In this document: positions 17,141 to 25,366 of the stretch, in pieces | Layout of the letters: the number at the start of each line of letters is the position of its first letter | Numbering within the stretch: the stretch's first letter is position 1 | Source: an uncultured Spirochaetales bacterium | GTDB taxonomy: Bacteria > Spirochaetota > Spirochaetia > Sphaerochaetales > Sphaerochaetaceae | Reading direction: 5' to 3' | Assembly (NCBI GenBank): GCA_949285145.1 | Contig: CASDXQ010000011.1 | Location: 1 to 63,764, forward strand | Length of the DNA stretch: 63,764 bases | The notes under the pieces: generated by a model | What the model was told of the DNA's origin: nothing | What the model saw: only the letters and a program-made list of their open reading frames with translations | Database searches by the model: none | Position numbers and translations under genes: made by a program

Positions 17141-17164
17141 ATTTTCCGGTTTCAGAGGCGGCTT

Positions 17165-18262
17165 ATGAAGAAAGAAGGCGAAGTCAGAATCAGTTCAGGA
17201 TGCGCGATAAGCGGAATATTCTGCCGTGACGGAAGACGTATCACGGGTGAAGCGATAAAAAAGAGCATAAAGGTCATGCACAACAGGTCAAACGGACTTG
17301 GCGGAGGCTTTGCAGGTTACGGGATATACCCGCAGTATAAAGATTACTATGCACTGCATGTTTTCTATGATTCACAGACCTCAAGAGAAGAGACGGAACG
17401 TTTTCTGGACAGACGGTTCGACATAATAAACCTCTCGAAAATACCTGTGCGCCAGACAAGTGCGATTGCGGATGCGCCTCTCATATGGCGCTATTTCGTA
17501 TCCCCGCTGCCTCACATGCTGCAGGACAGCCAGCTTGATGAGGACGAATACACATCACGGGCCATGATCAGGATAAACGATTCGATTGATGGCGCGTATG
17601 TCGTCTCTTGCGGCAAGGATATGGGCGTGTTCAAGGCTGTAGGCTATCCTGAGGATGTCGCTGATTTCTACCGCATCGAGGAATACGAGGGGTATTCATG
17701 GACGGCTCACGGACGCTACCCCACAAACACTCCGGGATGGTGGGCAGGATCTCACCCTTTCTCATTGCTGGATCTCACTGTCGTGCACAATGGCGAGATA
17801 TCTTCCTACGATGCCAACCGCAGGGCTGTCGAGATGTACGGTTACTCCTGCAATCTTCTGACAGATACAGAGGTCATAACCTATATTCTCGACTATCTTA
17901 CACGCAAACAGGGGCTCACGCTTGAAGAATGCTCACATGTCATAGCAGCTCCATTCTGGTCCACAATCGCGACGACAGAGGATGAAGATGAAAGAAACAG
18001 GCTTTCCTACATGAGACAGATGTTCTCTTCATTCCTCATCACCGGACCGTTCTCGATTCTTGTAGGTTTCACAGGAGGAATGATGGCTCTCAACGACAGG
18101 CTGAAACTCAGAAGCCTCGTCGCGGCGGAGAAAGGAAGCACTGTGTATTTCAGCTCGGAAGAAGCTGCAATCAGAGTCATTGAGGACAATCCTGACAGAA
18201 TATGGGCACCGCGCGGCGGAGAGGCTGTCCTAGTGACACTTGAAAAGGAGGCCGGAAGATGA
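17165..18262 (+). CDS. Glutamate synthase, glutamine amidotransferase (class II) subunit
   Basis: A 365-residue stand-alone GATase II domain of the three-gene glutamate synthase seen in archaea and clostridia. It releases ammonia from glutamine. SSGCAISGIF near residue 13 should supply the nucleophilic Cys, which would require removal of the 12-residue leader. GGGFAGYGIYPQYKDYYALH, WTAHGRYPTNTPGWW and HNGEISSYDANRR are the substrate-binding segments. It overlaps the next gene by 4 bp (ATGA). Expression should depend on read-through of the terminator at 17099-17140. Confidence 0.9.
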   Translation: MKKEGEVRISSGCAISGIFCRDGRRITGEAIKKSIKVMHNRSNGLGGGFAGYGIYPQYKDYYALHVFYDSQTSREETERFLDRRFDIINLSKIPVRQTSAIADAPLIWRYFVSPLPHMLQDSQLDEDEYTSRAMIRINDSIDGAYVVSCGKDMGVFKAVGYPEDVADFYRIEEYEGYSWTAHGRYPTNTPGWWAGSHPFSLLDLTVVHNGEISSYDANRRAVEMYGYSCNLLTDTEVITYILDYLTRKQGLTLEECSHVIAAPFWSTIATTEDEDERNRLSYMRQMFSSFLITGPFSILVGFTGGMMALNDRLKLRSLVAAEKGSTVYFSSEEAAIRVIEDNPDRIWAPRGGEAVLVTLEKEAGR

Positions 18263-19743
18263 GGAGATACAGAATTAGAAAGGATGACAGCTGCGTTTCC
18301 TGCCTCAGATGCGTATCGGAATGTTCATTCGGGGCAATAACAGCAGGTGAGAACAGAACACCTGTATTCCATCATGACAAATGCGTTGACTGCCAGCGCT
18401 GTGTGTCTTTCTGTCCTGCCGGAGCCATTTACATAACGGAAGACGGAAACAGATTCAGGGAAAACTCCGTTTTCAGGAAGGATGACATCAGTGAGATAAT
18501 CCTTCAGGCTGAAACGGGAGGAGTCCTGCTTTCATCCATGGGGGCAAGAGAGAAGAACATTCCCGTATACTTCGACAGGATGCTGCTGAACGCCAGCCAG
18601 GTGACAAACCCCTCCATTGATCCGCTCAGGGAACCTATGGAAAGTGCAGTGTTCATCGGACAGCGGCCTGAAAAGATCCAGAGGGATAAGGAAGGACGGC
18701 TTATAAATAACCTTCCGCCGCATCTTGAGCTGAAAACACCGATTCTGTTCGCGGCAATGAGCTATGGAGCGATCAGTCTGAATGTTCACAAAGCTCTGGC
18801 AGCAGCGGCAGAAGAACTCGGAACGTACTGGAATACAGGTGAAGGAGGACTTCATGAAAGTCTTTACCCGTACAAGGAGCACACTATCGTTCAGGTCGCA
18901 TCGGGACGTTTCGGTGTGCATGAGACATATCTGAACACGGCAGCCGCCATTGAAATAAAGATCGGCCAGGGAGCAAAGCCCGGAATCGGAGGTCATCTCA
19001 CAGGGCGCAAGATCATCGGCGATGTATCTAGAACAAGGATGGTGCCGGAAGGTCTTGATGCCATAAGTCCGGCTCCGCATCACGATATCTATTCCATCGA
19101 GGATCTGGCGCAGCTCGTCATGTCAATAAAGGAAGCCACGCATTACAGGAAACCTGTGATGGTCAAAGTCGCAGCCGTTCACAACATCGCTCCGATCGCC
19201 TCGGGAATTGCAAGAAGCGGAGCCGACATAATCTCCATAGACGGTTACAGGGGCGGAACGGGAGCTGCTCCCAAACGCATAAGGGACAATGTGGGAATTC
19301 CCATCGAGCTTGCAATCGCAGCTGTGGACCAGAGACTGAGGGAGGAAAAGATAAGGGACCGCGTGAGCATCATCGCCTCAGGCGGCATAAGGAATTCAGC
19401 CGATACCGTCAAGGCCATAGCACTTGGTGCCGATGCTGTCTCAATCGGAACTGCAGCCCTTTGCGCACTTGGCTGCCATATATGCGCATCATGCCACACC
19501 GGCAGGTGTGCATGGGGAATCGCGGCACAGGATCCTGAACTAACAAAACGACTTGATCCGGAAAAAGGCGCAAAACGGCTTGTCAATCTCGTGAATGCAT
19601 GGACACGCGAAATAAAGGAGATCATGGGAGGAATGGGGATAAACAGCATCGAGGCACTGAGGGGCAACAGGATGGCACTGCGCGGTGTGGCACTCAATGA
19701 GAAAGAACTTGAGATTCTCGGAATCAGATATGCAGGAGAATGA
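18259..19743 (+). CDS. Glutamate synthase, FMN catalytic subunit with ferredoxin domain
   Basis: A 494-residue synthase subunit. Residues 8-60 contain two [4Fe-4S] clusters of the bacterial ferredoxin type (CVSCLRCVSEC and CVDCQRCVSFC). The rest is the FMN TIM-barrel domain: AAMSYGAISLNVHKALA, GEGGLHESLYPYK, GQGAKPGIGGHL, ISIDGYRGGTGAAPKRI, and a CALGCHICASCHTGRC cluster for the 3Fe-4S centre. It condenses ammonia with 2-oxoglutarate to glutamate, probably taking electrons from ferredoxin. No NADPH small subunit is encoded in this operon. Confidence 0.92.
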   Translation: MRRYRIRKDDSCVSCLRCVSECSFGAITAGENRTPVFHHDKCVDCQRCVSFCPAGAIYITEDGNRFRENSVFRKDDISEIILQAETGGVLLSSMGAREKNIPVYFDRMLLNASQVTNPSIDPLREPMESAVFIGQRPEKIQRDKEGRLINNLPPHLELKTPILFAAMSYGAISLNVHKALAAAAEELGTYWNTGEGGLHESLYPYKEHTIVQVASGRFGVHETYLNTAAAIEIKIGQGAKPGIGGHLTGRKIIGDVSRTRMVPEGLDAISPAPHHDIYSIEDLAQLVMSIKEATHYRKPVMVKVAAVHNIAPIASGIARSGADIISIDGYRGGTGAAPKRIRDNVGIPIELAIAAVDQRLREEKIRDRVSIIASGGIRNSADTVKAIALGADAVSIGTAALCALGCHICASCHTGRCAWGIAAQDPELTKRLDPEKGAKRLVNLVNAWTREIKEIMGGMGINSIEALRGNRMALRGVALNEKELEILGIRYAGE

Positions 19744-19744
19744 C

Positions 19745-20458
19745 ATGAAGGTGGTTGACATAAGAAAAGACGGAATCGATGGAATAAGAAAGCATGAGAA
19801 CAAGGAGATAACTGTGACAGGATGTCTCGGTGAACGTTATATCGGCTGCGGCATGAAGGACGGGGTCATGCATATAGAAGGGACACCGGGCAATGCGATT
19901 GCATCCTATCTTGACGGCGGCAGCATTTATGTGGATGGCAATGTCCAGGATGCTGCGGCAGATACAATGAATGCGGGTCTTCTTGCCGTGAACGGCAGCG
20001 CCGGCGATGCGCTTGCATACGGCATGAGAGGCGGCCGTGTCTATATCAGGGGCGATGCCGGCTACAGGGCCGGTGTGCACATGAAGGCATATGAGGACAG
20101 AAAAAGCATCCTGGTCATAGGAGGAAGGACAGGATCCTTTCTGGGTGAATACCTTGCCGGAGGAATCATCATAGTCCTCAACCTTGATGAGGAAAAAGAC
20201 ATAACAGGTTATTTCTGCGGAAACGGAATGTATGCCGGAACCATATATCTGAGGACACAGCGTCCTCCGGTGAATCTTTCCGACAAGCTGATTACAAGAA
20301 AAGTCGGAAAAGAGGAAATGGAGAGTGTCATCCGCCCGCTGGTAACTGACTTCGCATCTGTTTTCTCGCTCAGTGCGGCTAAGTGTCTTGAAGGCGGGTT
20401 CATGGCAGTCGAAGCGGATAAATCAAAATCATACAGCCAGCTTTATGCTGCAGTCTGA
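19745..20458 (+). CDS. Glutamate synthase, GXGXG (alpha-subunit C-terminal) subunit
   Basis: A 237-residue protein consisting of the right-handed beta-helix (GXGXG) domain: repeated turns such as DGGSIYVDGNVQDAAADTMN, GSAGDALAYGMRGGRVYIRG and GGIIIVLNLD. In the one-chain enzyme this domain lies at the C-terminus and is structural; here it is separate. The ATG at 19745 is 1 bp after the previous stop and has AGGAG upstream; the longer in-frame reading from 19685 overlaps the FMN subunit and is discarded. Confidence 0.9.
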   Translation: MKVVDIRKDGIDGIRKHENKEITVTGCLGERYIGCGMKDGVMHIEGTPGNAIASYLDGGSIYVDGNVQDAAADTMNAGLLAVNGSAGDALAYGMRGGRVYIRGDAGYRAGVHMKAYEDRKSILVIGGRTGSFLGEYLAGGIIIVLNLDEEKDITGYFCGNGMYAGTIYLRTQRPPVNLSDKLITRKVGKEEMESVIRPLVTDFASVFSLSAAKCLEGGFMAVEADKSKSYSQLYAAV

Positions 20459-20468
20459 GGAGTGGAAT

Positions 20469-22055
20469 ATGTGTACAGTTTTTGCTTACAGGGGAAGAGC
20501 CCTGACTCCTGCCCAGCTCAAAGACATTCTTGAAAGGACAAGAAGAAGAGGTCCGGATGCAGAGAGGATCATAATGCCGGAGGAGAATCTTTTCCTTGCC
20601 TTCCAGAGACTTTCCATAATGGGCATAGATGGAAGAGGCATGCAGCCTTTTGAATACAATGGAATGTACGCCATCACCAACGGGGAGATCTACGGATGGC
20701 GTGACATGCGCAGGAAACTTGAGGCGGAAGGATATGCTTTCCACTCTGATTCCGACTGTGAGACGGTGCTCTACATGTTTGACAGATACCGCGAGAAAAT
20801 GTTCGCCATGCTTGATGCGGAGTATGCATCCGTAATATATGATCCGGCTGAAGGCTTCATAGCCGCAAGGGATCCTGTCGGAATCCGTCCGCTTTTCTAC
20901 GGCTATGACAGGGACGGGAATATCGCATTCGCAAGCGAAGCCTGCCTGCTCACCACTCTGTGCTCTGCAGTAAGACCTTTTCCTCCCGGACATTACTACA
21001 AGAACGGTTCCTTCATCTGCTACCGCGATATCTCCGCAGTGAAATCGTATACATACGGCAGCATTGACGAAATAACACGAAATATAAGGGAGAAGCTGAT
21101 AAAAGCCGTGGAGAAGCGCCTTGATTCCGATACACCGGTTGCCTTCCTGCTTTCAGGCGGTCTGGACAGTTCCCTTGTATGTGCAATCGCATCCAGACTG
21201 CTTGGAAAGAAAATCCGTACATTCTCAATAGGAATGGACAAGGATCCGATAGACTCGAAATATGCACAGCGCACAGCTGAATATCTTGGCAGTGAACACA
21301 TAAACGTCACGATGACAAGGGATGACGTGATCACCATCCTTCCTGAAGTCATAAACACGCTTGCCACCTATGACATAACAACCATCCGGGCAAGTATCGG
21401 GATGTACCTCCTGTGCCGGTATATCCATGAGCACACTGATGTGAAGGTACTCCTCACCGGAGAAGTGTCTGACGAGCTTTTCGGCTACAAATACACCGAT
21501 TACGCACCTGATGCAGAAGCTTTTGAGAAAGAAAGCCGGAAACGTGTGCATGAGCTGTATGCATATGATGTGCTCAGGGCAGACAGGTGCATTGCCGACA
21601 ACAGTCTTGAAGCCCGCGTGCCGTTCGGCGATCTTGATTTTGTCTCATACGTGCTGTCAGTCGATCCCGAGATGAAGATGAACCATTACGGGCATGGCAA
21701 GTACCTTCTGAGAAAGGCATTCGAAAAAGGAGGCTGGCTTCCTGATGACATCCTCTGGAGGCAGAAAGCAGCCTTCAGCGATGCAGTGGGACACAGTATG
21801 GTGGACGATCTCAAGGAATACGCAGACCAGATATACAAAGGCAAGGACCTTGAAAAGGAGTATGAGAAATACCCTGAGAAAGGACGTCCTTTCACGCCGG
21901 AGTCTCTGCTTTACAGGGAAATATTCGAAAGTTTCTATCCCGGCCAGCATGAAATGATACCCGGCTTCTGGATGCCCAACACCAGCTGGCCCGGCTGTGA
22001 TGTAAAAGATCCTTCCGCCCGTGTCCTCTCAAACTACGGACAGAGCGGATGCTGA
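20469..22055 (+). CDS. asnB: Asparagine synthase (glutamine-hydrolysing)
   Basis: Converts aspartate to asparagine with glutamine and ATP. The 528-residue protein starts MCTVFAYRGR with the class II amidotransferase Cys2, then shows RRRGPDAERI, NGEIYGWRDMR, and the synthetase P-loop FLLSGGLDSSLVCAIASRLL. EVSDELFGYKYTDYAP is the ATP/aspartate site. The start at 20469 is fixed by Cys2 and a GAGGAG site. It is the last gene of the glutamate synthase operon, 10 bp after the GXGXG gene, and so should be under the same attenuator. Confidence 0.94.
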   Translation: MCTVFAYRGRALTPAQLKDILERTRRRGPDAERIIMPEENLFLAFQRLSIMGIDGRGMQPFEYNGMYAITNGEIYGWRDMRRKLEAEGYAFHSDSDCETVLYMFDRYREKMFAMLDAEYASVIYDPAEGFIAARDPVGIRPLFYGYDRDGNIAFASEACLLTTLCSAVRPFPPGHYYKNGSFICYRDISAVKSYTYGSIDEITRNIREKLIKAVEKRLDSDTPVAFLLSGGLDSSLVCAIASRLLGKKIRTFSIGMDKDPIDSKYAQRTAEYLGSEHINVTMTRDDVITILPEVINTLATYDITTIRASIGMYLLCRYIHEHTDVKVLLTGEVSDELFGYKYTDYAPDAEAFEKESRKRVHELYAYDVLRADRCIADNSLEARVPFGDLDFVSYVLSVDPEMKMNHYGHGKYLLRKAFEKGGWLPDDILWRQKAAFSDAVGHSMVDDLKEYADQIYKGKDLEKEYEKYPEKGRPFTPESLLYREIFESFYPGQHEMIPGFWMPNTSWPGCDVKDPSARVLSNYGQSGC

Positions 22056-22065
22056 GAGAAAAATA

Positions 22066-22109
22066 CCGTATGTATACACACAGTCTCATCTATGTGTGTG
22101 CACATACGG
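22066..22109 (-). terminator. Terminator of pyrG (shared hairpin with asnB)
   Basis: CCGTATGTATACACAC pairs with GTGTGTGCACATACGG (16 bp, one mismatch and a wobble) around a 12-nt loop between two convergent genes. On the minus strand TATTTTTCTC follows, giving a good terminator for pyrG. On the plus side no T-run follows. Confidence 0.75.
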
Positions 22110-22127
22110 CACAATATGGAAATAAAC

Positions 22128-23723
22128 TCAGATACAGGCTTTCATGAATGCATCAAAGAGAGGATGAACCCTGTTCGGCCGGCTCTTGAACTCCGGGTGT
22201 GACTGCACTGCGACAAAAAAGCGGCAGGCAGGATTTTCCATCGCTTCAACAAGCTTGCCATCAGGACTTGTGCCGCTGAATGTGATCCCGCTTTCTGCAA
22301 TCCTGTCCCGGAATACAGGAGACACCTCATAACGATGTCTGTGACGTTCCTGTACAAGATCCTGTCCGTATATTTCATATAGCAGCGTCCCCTTCTTCAC
22401 CGCACACGGATATGAACCGAGCCGCATGGTGCCGCCTTTCGCGCTTATGTTGCGCTGTTCATCCATAAGATCGATCACGCACTCATTTCCATCAGGATCA
22501 AATTCCCTTGAATTGGCATGGCTCACTCCGGCAAGAGAGCGTGCCGCCTCAATCACCGCAACCTGCATGCCGAGACATATGCCGAAATAAGGGATGTTGT
22601 TCTCACGGGCATAGCGTGCGCACAGGATCATGCCTTCAATGCCCCTTGAACCGAATCCACCGGGAACAAGTATGCCGTCGGCATCCTTGAGAAAATGTTC
22701 TGCCCCTGACTTCTCCACTTCCTCAGTATCGATGAATGAAAGCTCAAGAGCTGCATCATTCCAGCTTGCGGCATGGTAAAGAGCCTCATTTATTGAAAGA
22801 TAAGCATCTCTCAGCTTCACATATTTACCGCATACCGCGATTCTCACAGTACGCTTCTTCGGCTGTGTCATACGCCCTACGGCTGCTCTCCATTCAGCAA
22901 GATCACAATCTGAGCATTCAAGTGAAAGCCTGGAGACCACATAATCGTCAAACCCGCGTTCATGCAGCAGTAAAGGAAGTGCGTATATCGGAGAAACATT
23001 CTCATTGGCAATGACTGCACGCCTTTCAACATTGCAGAACATTGCAAGCTTTGAGAGGACATCATCATCAAGACTCTTGTCCGAACGTGCGATAATGCAG
23101 TCAGGCATTATTCCCATACCCTGAAGCTCCCGCACGGAATGCTGGCCGGGCTTGGTCTTGTACTCTCCGCTGCACTCAAGGTACGGAACAAGAACGACAT
23201 GGATGAACATGCAGTTGGCGCTTCCCTTTTCAATGCGCAGCTGTCTTGCCGCCTCCAGGAACGGCTGGCTTTCGATATCGCCGATGGTGCCTCCGATCTC
23301 AGTGATCACGACATCGGCACCCGTAAGCTCGCCAAGAGAATATATTGCCGATTTTATCTCATCGGTCACGTGAGGGATTATCTGGACGGTGCGGCCGAGA
23401 TATTCCCCTCTTCTCTCCCTTGTCAGTATGTTCCAGAATACCTTTCCGCTTGTCAGGTTAGACTTTCTGTTCAGATTCTCATCGATGAACCGCTCGTAAT
23501 GACCGAGATCAAGATCGGTTTCAGCTCCATCCTCCGTCACGAACACTTCACCGTGCTGATACGGGCTCATAGTGCCGGGATCCACATTCAGATAAGGATC
23601 CAGCTTCTGCGCCGCCACTTTCAATCCTCTCTGTTTCAGCAATAAGCCGAGACTTGCCGCGCTCACGCCTTTGCCCAGTCCTGATACAACTCCTCCCGTG
23701 ACGAAAATGTACTTACGGTCCAT
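22128..23723 (-). CDS. pyrG: CTP synthase
   Basis: Makes CTP from UTP using glutamine and ATP. The 531-residue protein has the synthetase domain first (KYIFVTGGVVSGLGKGVSAA, DPYLNVDPGTMSPYQHGEVF, EIGGTIGDIESQPFLEA) and the class I amidotransferase domain second (GGFGSRGIEGM, the nucleophile elbow YFGICLGMQ, and SHPEFKSRP). The ATG at 23723 follows GGAGG; the in-frame extension to 23756 reads through the leader terminator and is not coding. The leader holds an ANTAR-like hexaloop and terminator identical in design to those of the glnA and glutamate synthase operons. Confidence 0.96.
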   Translation of the reverse strand: MDRKYIFVTGGVVSGLGKGVSAASLGLLLKQRGLKVAAQKLDPYLNVDPGTMSPYQHGEVFVTEDGAETDLDLGHYERFIDENLNRKSNLTSGKVFWNILTRERRGEYLGRTVQIIPHVTDEIKSAIYSLGELTGADVVITEIGGTIGDIESQPFLEAARQLRIEKGSANCMFIHVVLVPYLECSGEYKTKPGQHSVRELQGMGIMPDCIIARSDKSLDDDVLSKLAMFCNVERRAVIANENVSPIYALPLLLHERGFDDYVVSRLSLECSDCDLAEWRAAVGRMTQPKKRTVRIAVCGKYVKLRDAYLSINEALYHAASWNDAALELSFIDTEEVEKSGAEHFLKDADGILVPGGFGSRGIEGMILCARYARENNIPYFGICLGMQVAVIEAARSLAGVSHANSREFDPDGNECVIDLMDEQRNISAKGGTMRLGSYPCAVKKGTLLYEIYGQDLVQERHRHRYEVSPVFRDRIAESGITFSGTSPDGKLVEAMENPACRFFVAVQSHPEFKSRPNRVHPLFDAFMKACI

Positions 23724-23736
23724 ATATGCCTCCAAT

Positions 23737-23770
23737 AAAAAAGACGCCCATCCCACATGAGATAGACGTC
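23737..23770 (-). terminator. Attenuator terminator in the pyrG leader
   Basis: On the minus strand GACGTCTATCTC pairs with GGGATGGGCGTC (12 bp, three G-U) around ATGT, followed by six T. It sits directly before the GGAGG site of pyrG. Its left arm overlaps the hexaloop hairpin at 23764-23777. Confidence 0.85.
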
Positions 23771-23777
23771 CTTGTCT
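23764..23777 (-). promoter_or_regulatory. ANTAR-type hexaloop hairpin, pyrG leader
   Basis: AGAC-AAGGAC-GTCT: a perfect 4-bp stem, hexaloop with A1 and G4, the same loop sequence as in the glutamate synthase leader. It overlaps the terminator's left arm and starts 11 bp after the -10. Confidence 0.75.
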
Positions 23778-23788
23778 TATTCATCCGG

Positions 23789-23818
23789 ATTATAGCACTC
23801 TTCACAGATTTTTCTCAA
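23789..23818 (-). promoter_or_regulatory. pyrG promoter
   Basis: TTGAGA (23818-23813), an 18-bp spacer and TGC-TATAAT with a perfect extended -10 (TATAAT at 23794-23789). Predicted start about 5 nt before the hexaloop hairpin. Confidence 0.75.
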
Positions 23819-23888
23819 TTGAATTCACATGGTACATATGAAATTTCTGAAAACAGATCTGACTGGATGCAAAAAGAAAAAATGCGAA

Positions 23889-25151
23889 TCATACACCCAG
23901 CGCTGTAACAGGTATTACATTGACACCATCTTCCCTGCAGTATCCGTATGAAGCTAGACCGCATACGACAGCAAGGAAAGAAGCCCCCTTGCCTGACGCT
24001 TCCCTCATGGCCTTGTCAGCTTTGAGAAGCGTTTTCGCCGCATAGTCGATTTCCCCTGCTCCGAGTTTTATTTCCACAGCTCCCCATGAACCGTCAGGAG
24101 CCTCAACCACAGCGTCGATTTCATTATTCTTGTAGTCCTGATAATGCATAAGACGACATCCTGATGCAACAGCATAGACTGCAAGATCTCTTTCAACAAG
24201 CGATTCAAAAAGAAAACCGAATGTCTGAAGATCTTTGATAAGATGATCCTGTCTCATACCAAGAAGTGCAGCAGCTATGGAAGGATCCGTGAAATGACGC
24301 TTTTCCATCTGCTTCAGCCTCAGTGATGATCTTACAGCAGGACTGAATGGCTGCTGTGGAGACAGAAGAAACAGCCTTGACAGAATCTGCAGATATGAGT
24401 TCACCGTCTCATCAGTTATCTCGCCATTCATATCCCTCATGAGAACTTTCTTTGAAGCGGTTGTGCTTTCGTTTCTTGCAAGGGAACGCATGAAACGATG
24501 CATTTTCAACAGGTCTATTGATTGTGCGACTCTCGGAATATCTTCCTGAATAAGACCTGCCACATAATCAGCTGAAAATGAATAAGCATGTTCATATGGA
24601 AGATCAACAGCAGAAGGCCAGCCTCCCCTGACTATGTAATAGGCAAGTTTCTCGATTCCTGGATTTTCAGCCTGCACAACCTCGCTGATATTGCCTTTGA
24701 ACAGCGATGCCAAAGATATTTTTCCAGACGATTCTCCTGACTCATAAAGCGACATCGGTCTCATGGTCAAAAGCGAAATACGACCGGTGCCTGAATGCAT
24801 TATTCCTTTTTGTACCGGTGTGGATGATCCTGTCAGTATGAACTGACCTTTTTCAGGAACCTTATCCACTTCAGAACGGACAACATCCCATAAAGCAGGG
24901 ATTTCCTGCCATTCATCAATCAGATGAGGCCTCTCACCTTTCAGTGCAAAAGAATTATCCATCATGGTGATTCTGCGGTTTGCAAAGTTGTCTGTTGCAT
25001 CACCCAGTTTTATCTCGCTGGCCGCCTGATGTTCCGCGGCCCATGTTTTTCCACAGGCTTTAGGTCCCTGAATACATACAGCCTTTGAGAGCTCAAGTTT
25101 AAGTTTTATCTCGCTGTCGACAATCCGCGGTTTGTAGAACTCGTTATCCAT
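23889..25151 (-). CDS. AAA_14 ATPase with DUF4143 domain (second copy)
   Basis: A 420-residue paralogue of the ATPase at 11596. Walker A is GPKACGKTW, Walker B PHLIDEWQE, followed by GQFILTGSSTP and RISLLTMRPMSLYESGE. DUF4143 follows, with the PD-(D/E)xK-like pair EIDAVV and VEIKLGAG. The ATG at 25151 is preferred over an in-frame TTG at 25178 because the latter lies inside the third upstream repeat. The function of the family is unknown. It is convergent in orientation with the first copy and upstream of no obvious partner, so it is probably a single-gene unit with its own regulation. Confidence 0.85.
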   Translation of the reverse strand: MDNEFYKPRIVDSEIKLKLELSKAVCIQGPKACGKTWAAEHQAASEIKLGDATDNFANRRITMMDNSFALKGERPHLIDEWQEIPALWDVVRSEVDKVPEKGQFILTGSSTPVQKGIMHSGTGRISLLTMRPMSLYESGESSGKISLASLFKGNISEVVQAENPGIEKLAYYIVRGGWPSAVDLPYEHAYSFSADYVAGLIQEDIPRVAQSIDLLKMHRFMRSLARNESTTASKKVLMRDMNGEITDETVNSYLQILSRLFLLSPQQPFSPAVRSSLRLKQMEKRHFTDPSIAAALLGMRQDHLIKDLQTFGFLFESLVERDLAVYAVASGCRLMHYQDYKNNEIDAVVEAPDGSWGAVEIKLGAGEIDYAAKTLLKADKAMREASGKGASFLAVVCGLASYGYCREDGVNVIPVTALGV

Positions 25152-25177
25152 ACAGTTTATTTTCCAGCTGATAATCA

Positions 25178-25229
25178 AAATTTGTCAAGGTGGCTTTTAC
25201 AAATTTATACAACTCACTTTGATAAATTT
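25178..25229 (-). repeat. Three AAATTT-centred repeats at 23-bp spacing before the ATPase
   Basis: AAATTT at 25178, 25201 and 25224, exactly 23 bp apart, upstream of the ATPase start at 25151. On the coding strand the copy nearest the gene reads GCCACCTTGACAAAT, 13 of 15 bases identical to GCCAACTTGACTAAT in the array before the first ATPase (11540-11554). The units are less uniform than in the first array. Confidence 0.6.
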
Positions 25230-25366
25230 GCAAAACTCTAACGATATGTATGACTCTCAGATTCTATTATTGATACGGAATTCAGAAACATCAAACCTCA
25301 ATATATGAGAACAGAATGCTTTAATTGCCATTTGTCAGGATTTGACAGAAAAGACCCTAAACTCAT

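Noticed and set aside
16903-17164. Sigma-54 promoters for the nitrogen genes
   Set aside because: No TGGCAC-N5-TTGC-type pair is seen; sigma-70-like hexamers fit better.
23700-23783. Short open frame in the pyrG leader beginning ATGAATAAG
   Set aside because: It has no ribosome site, its codons make up the terminator stem, and the hexaloop/terminator explanation accounts for the sequence.
23737-23818. B. subtilis-type pyrG control by G-repeat addition
   Set aside because: The predicted start region reads CCGGATGAAT and lacks the GGGC start and pyrimidine tract that this mechanism needs.
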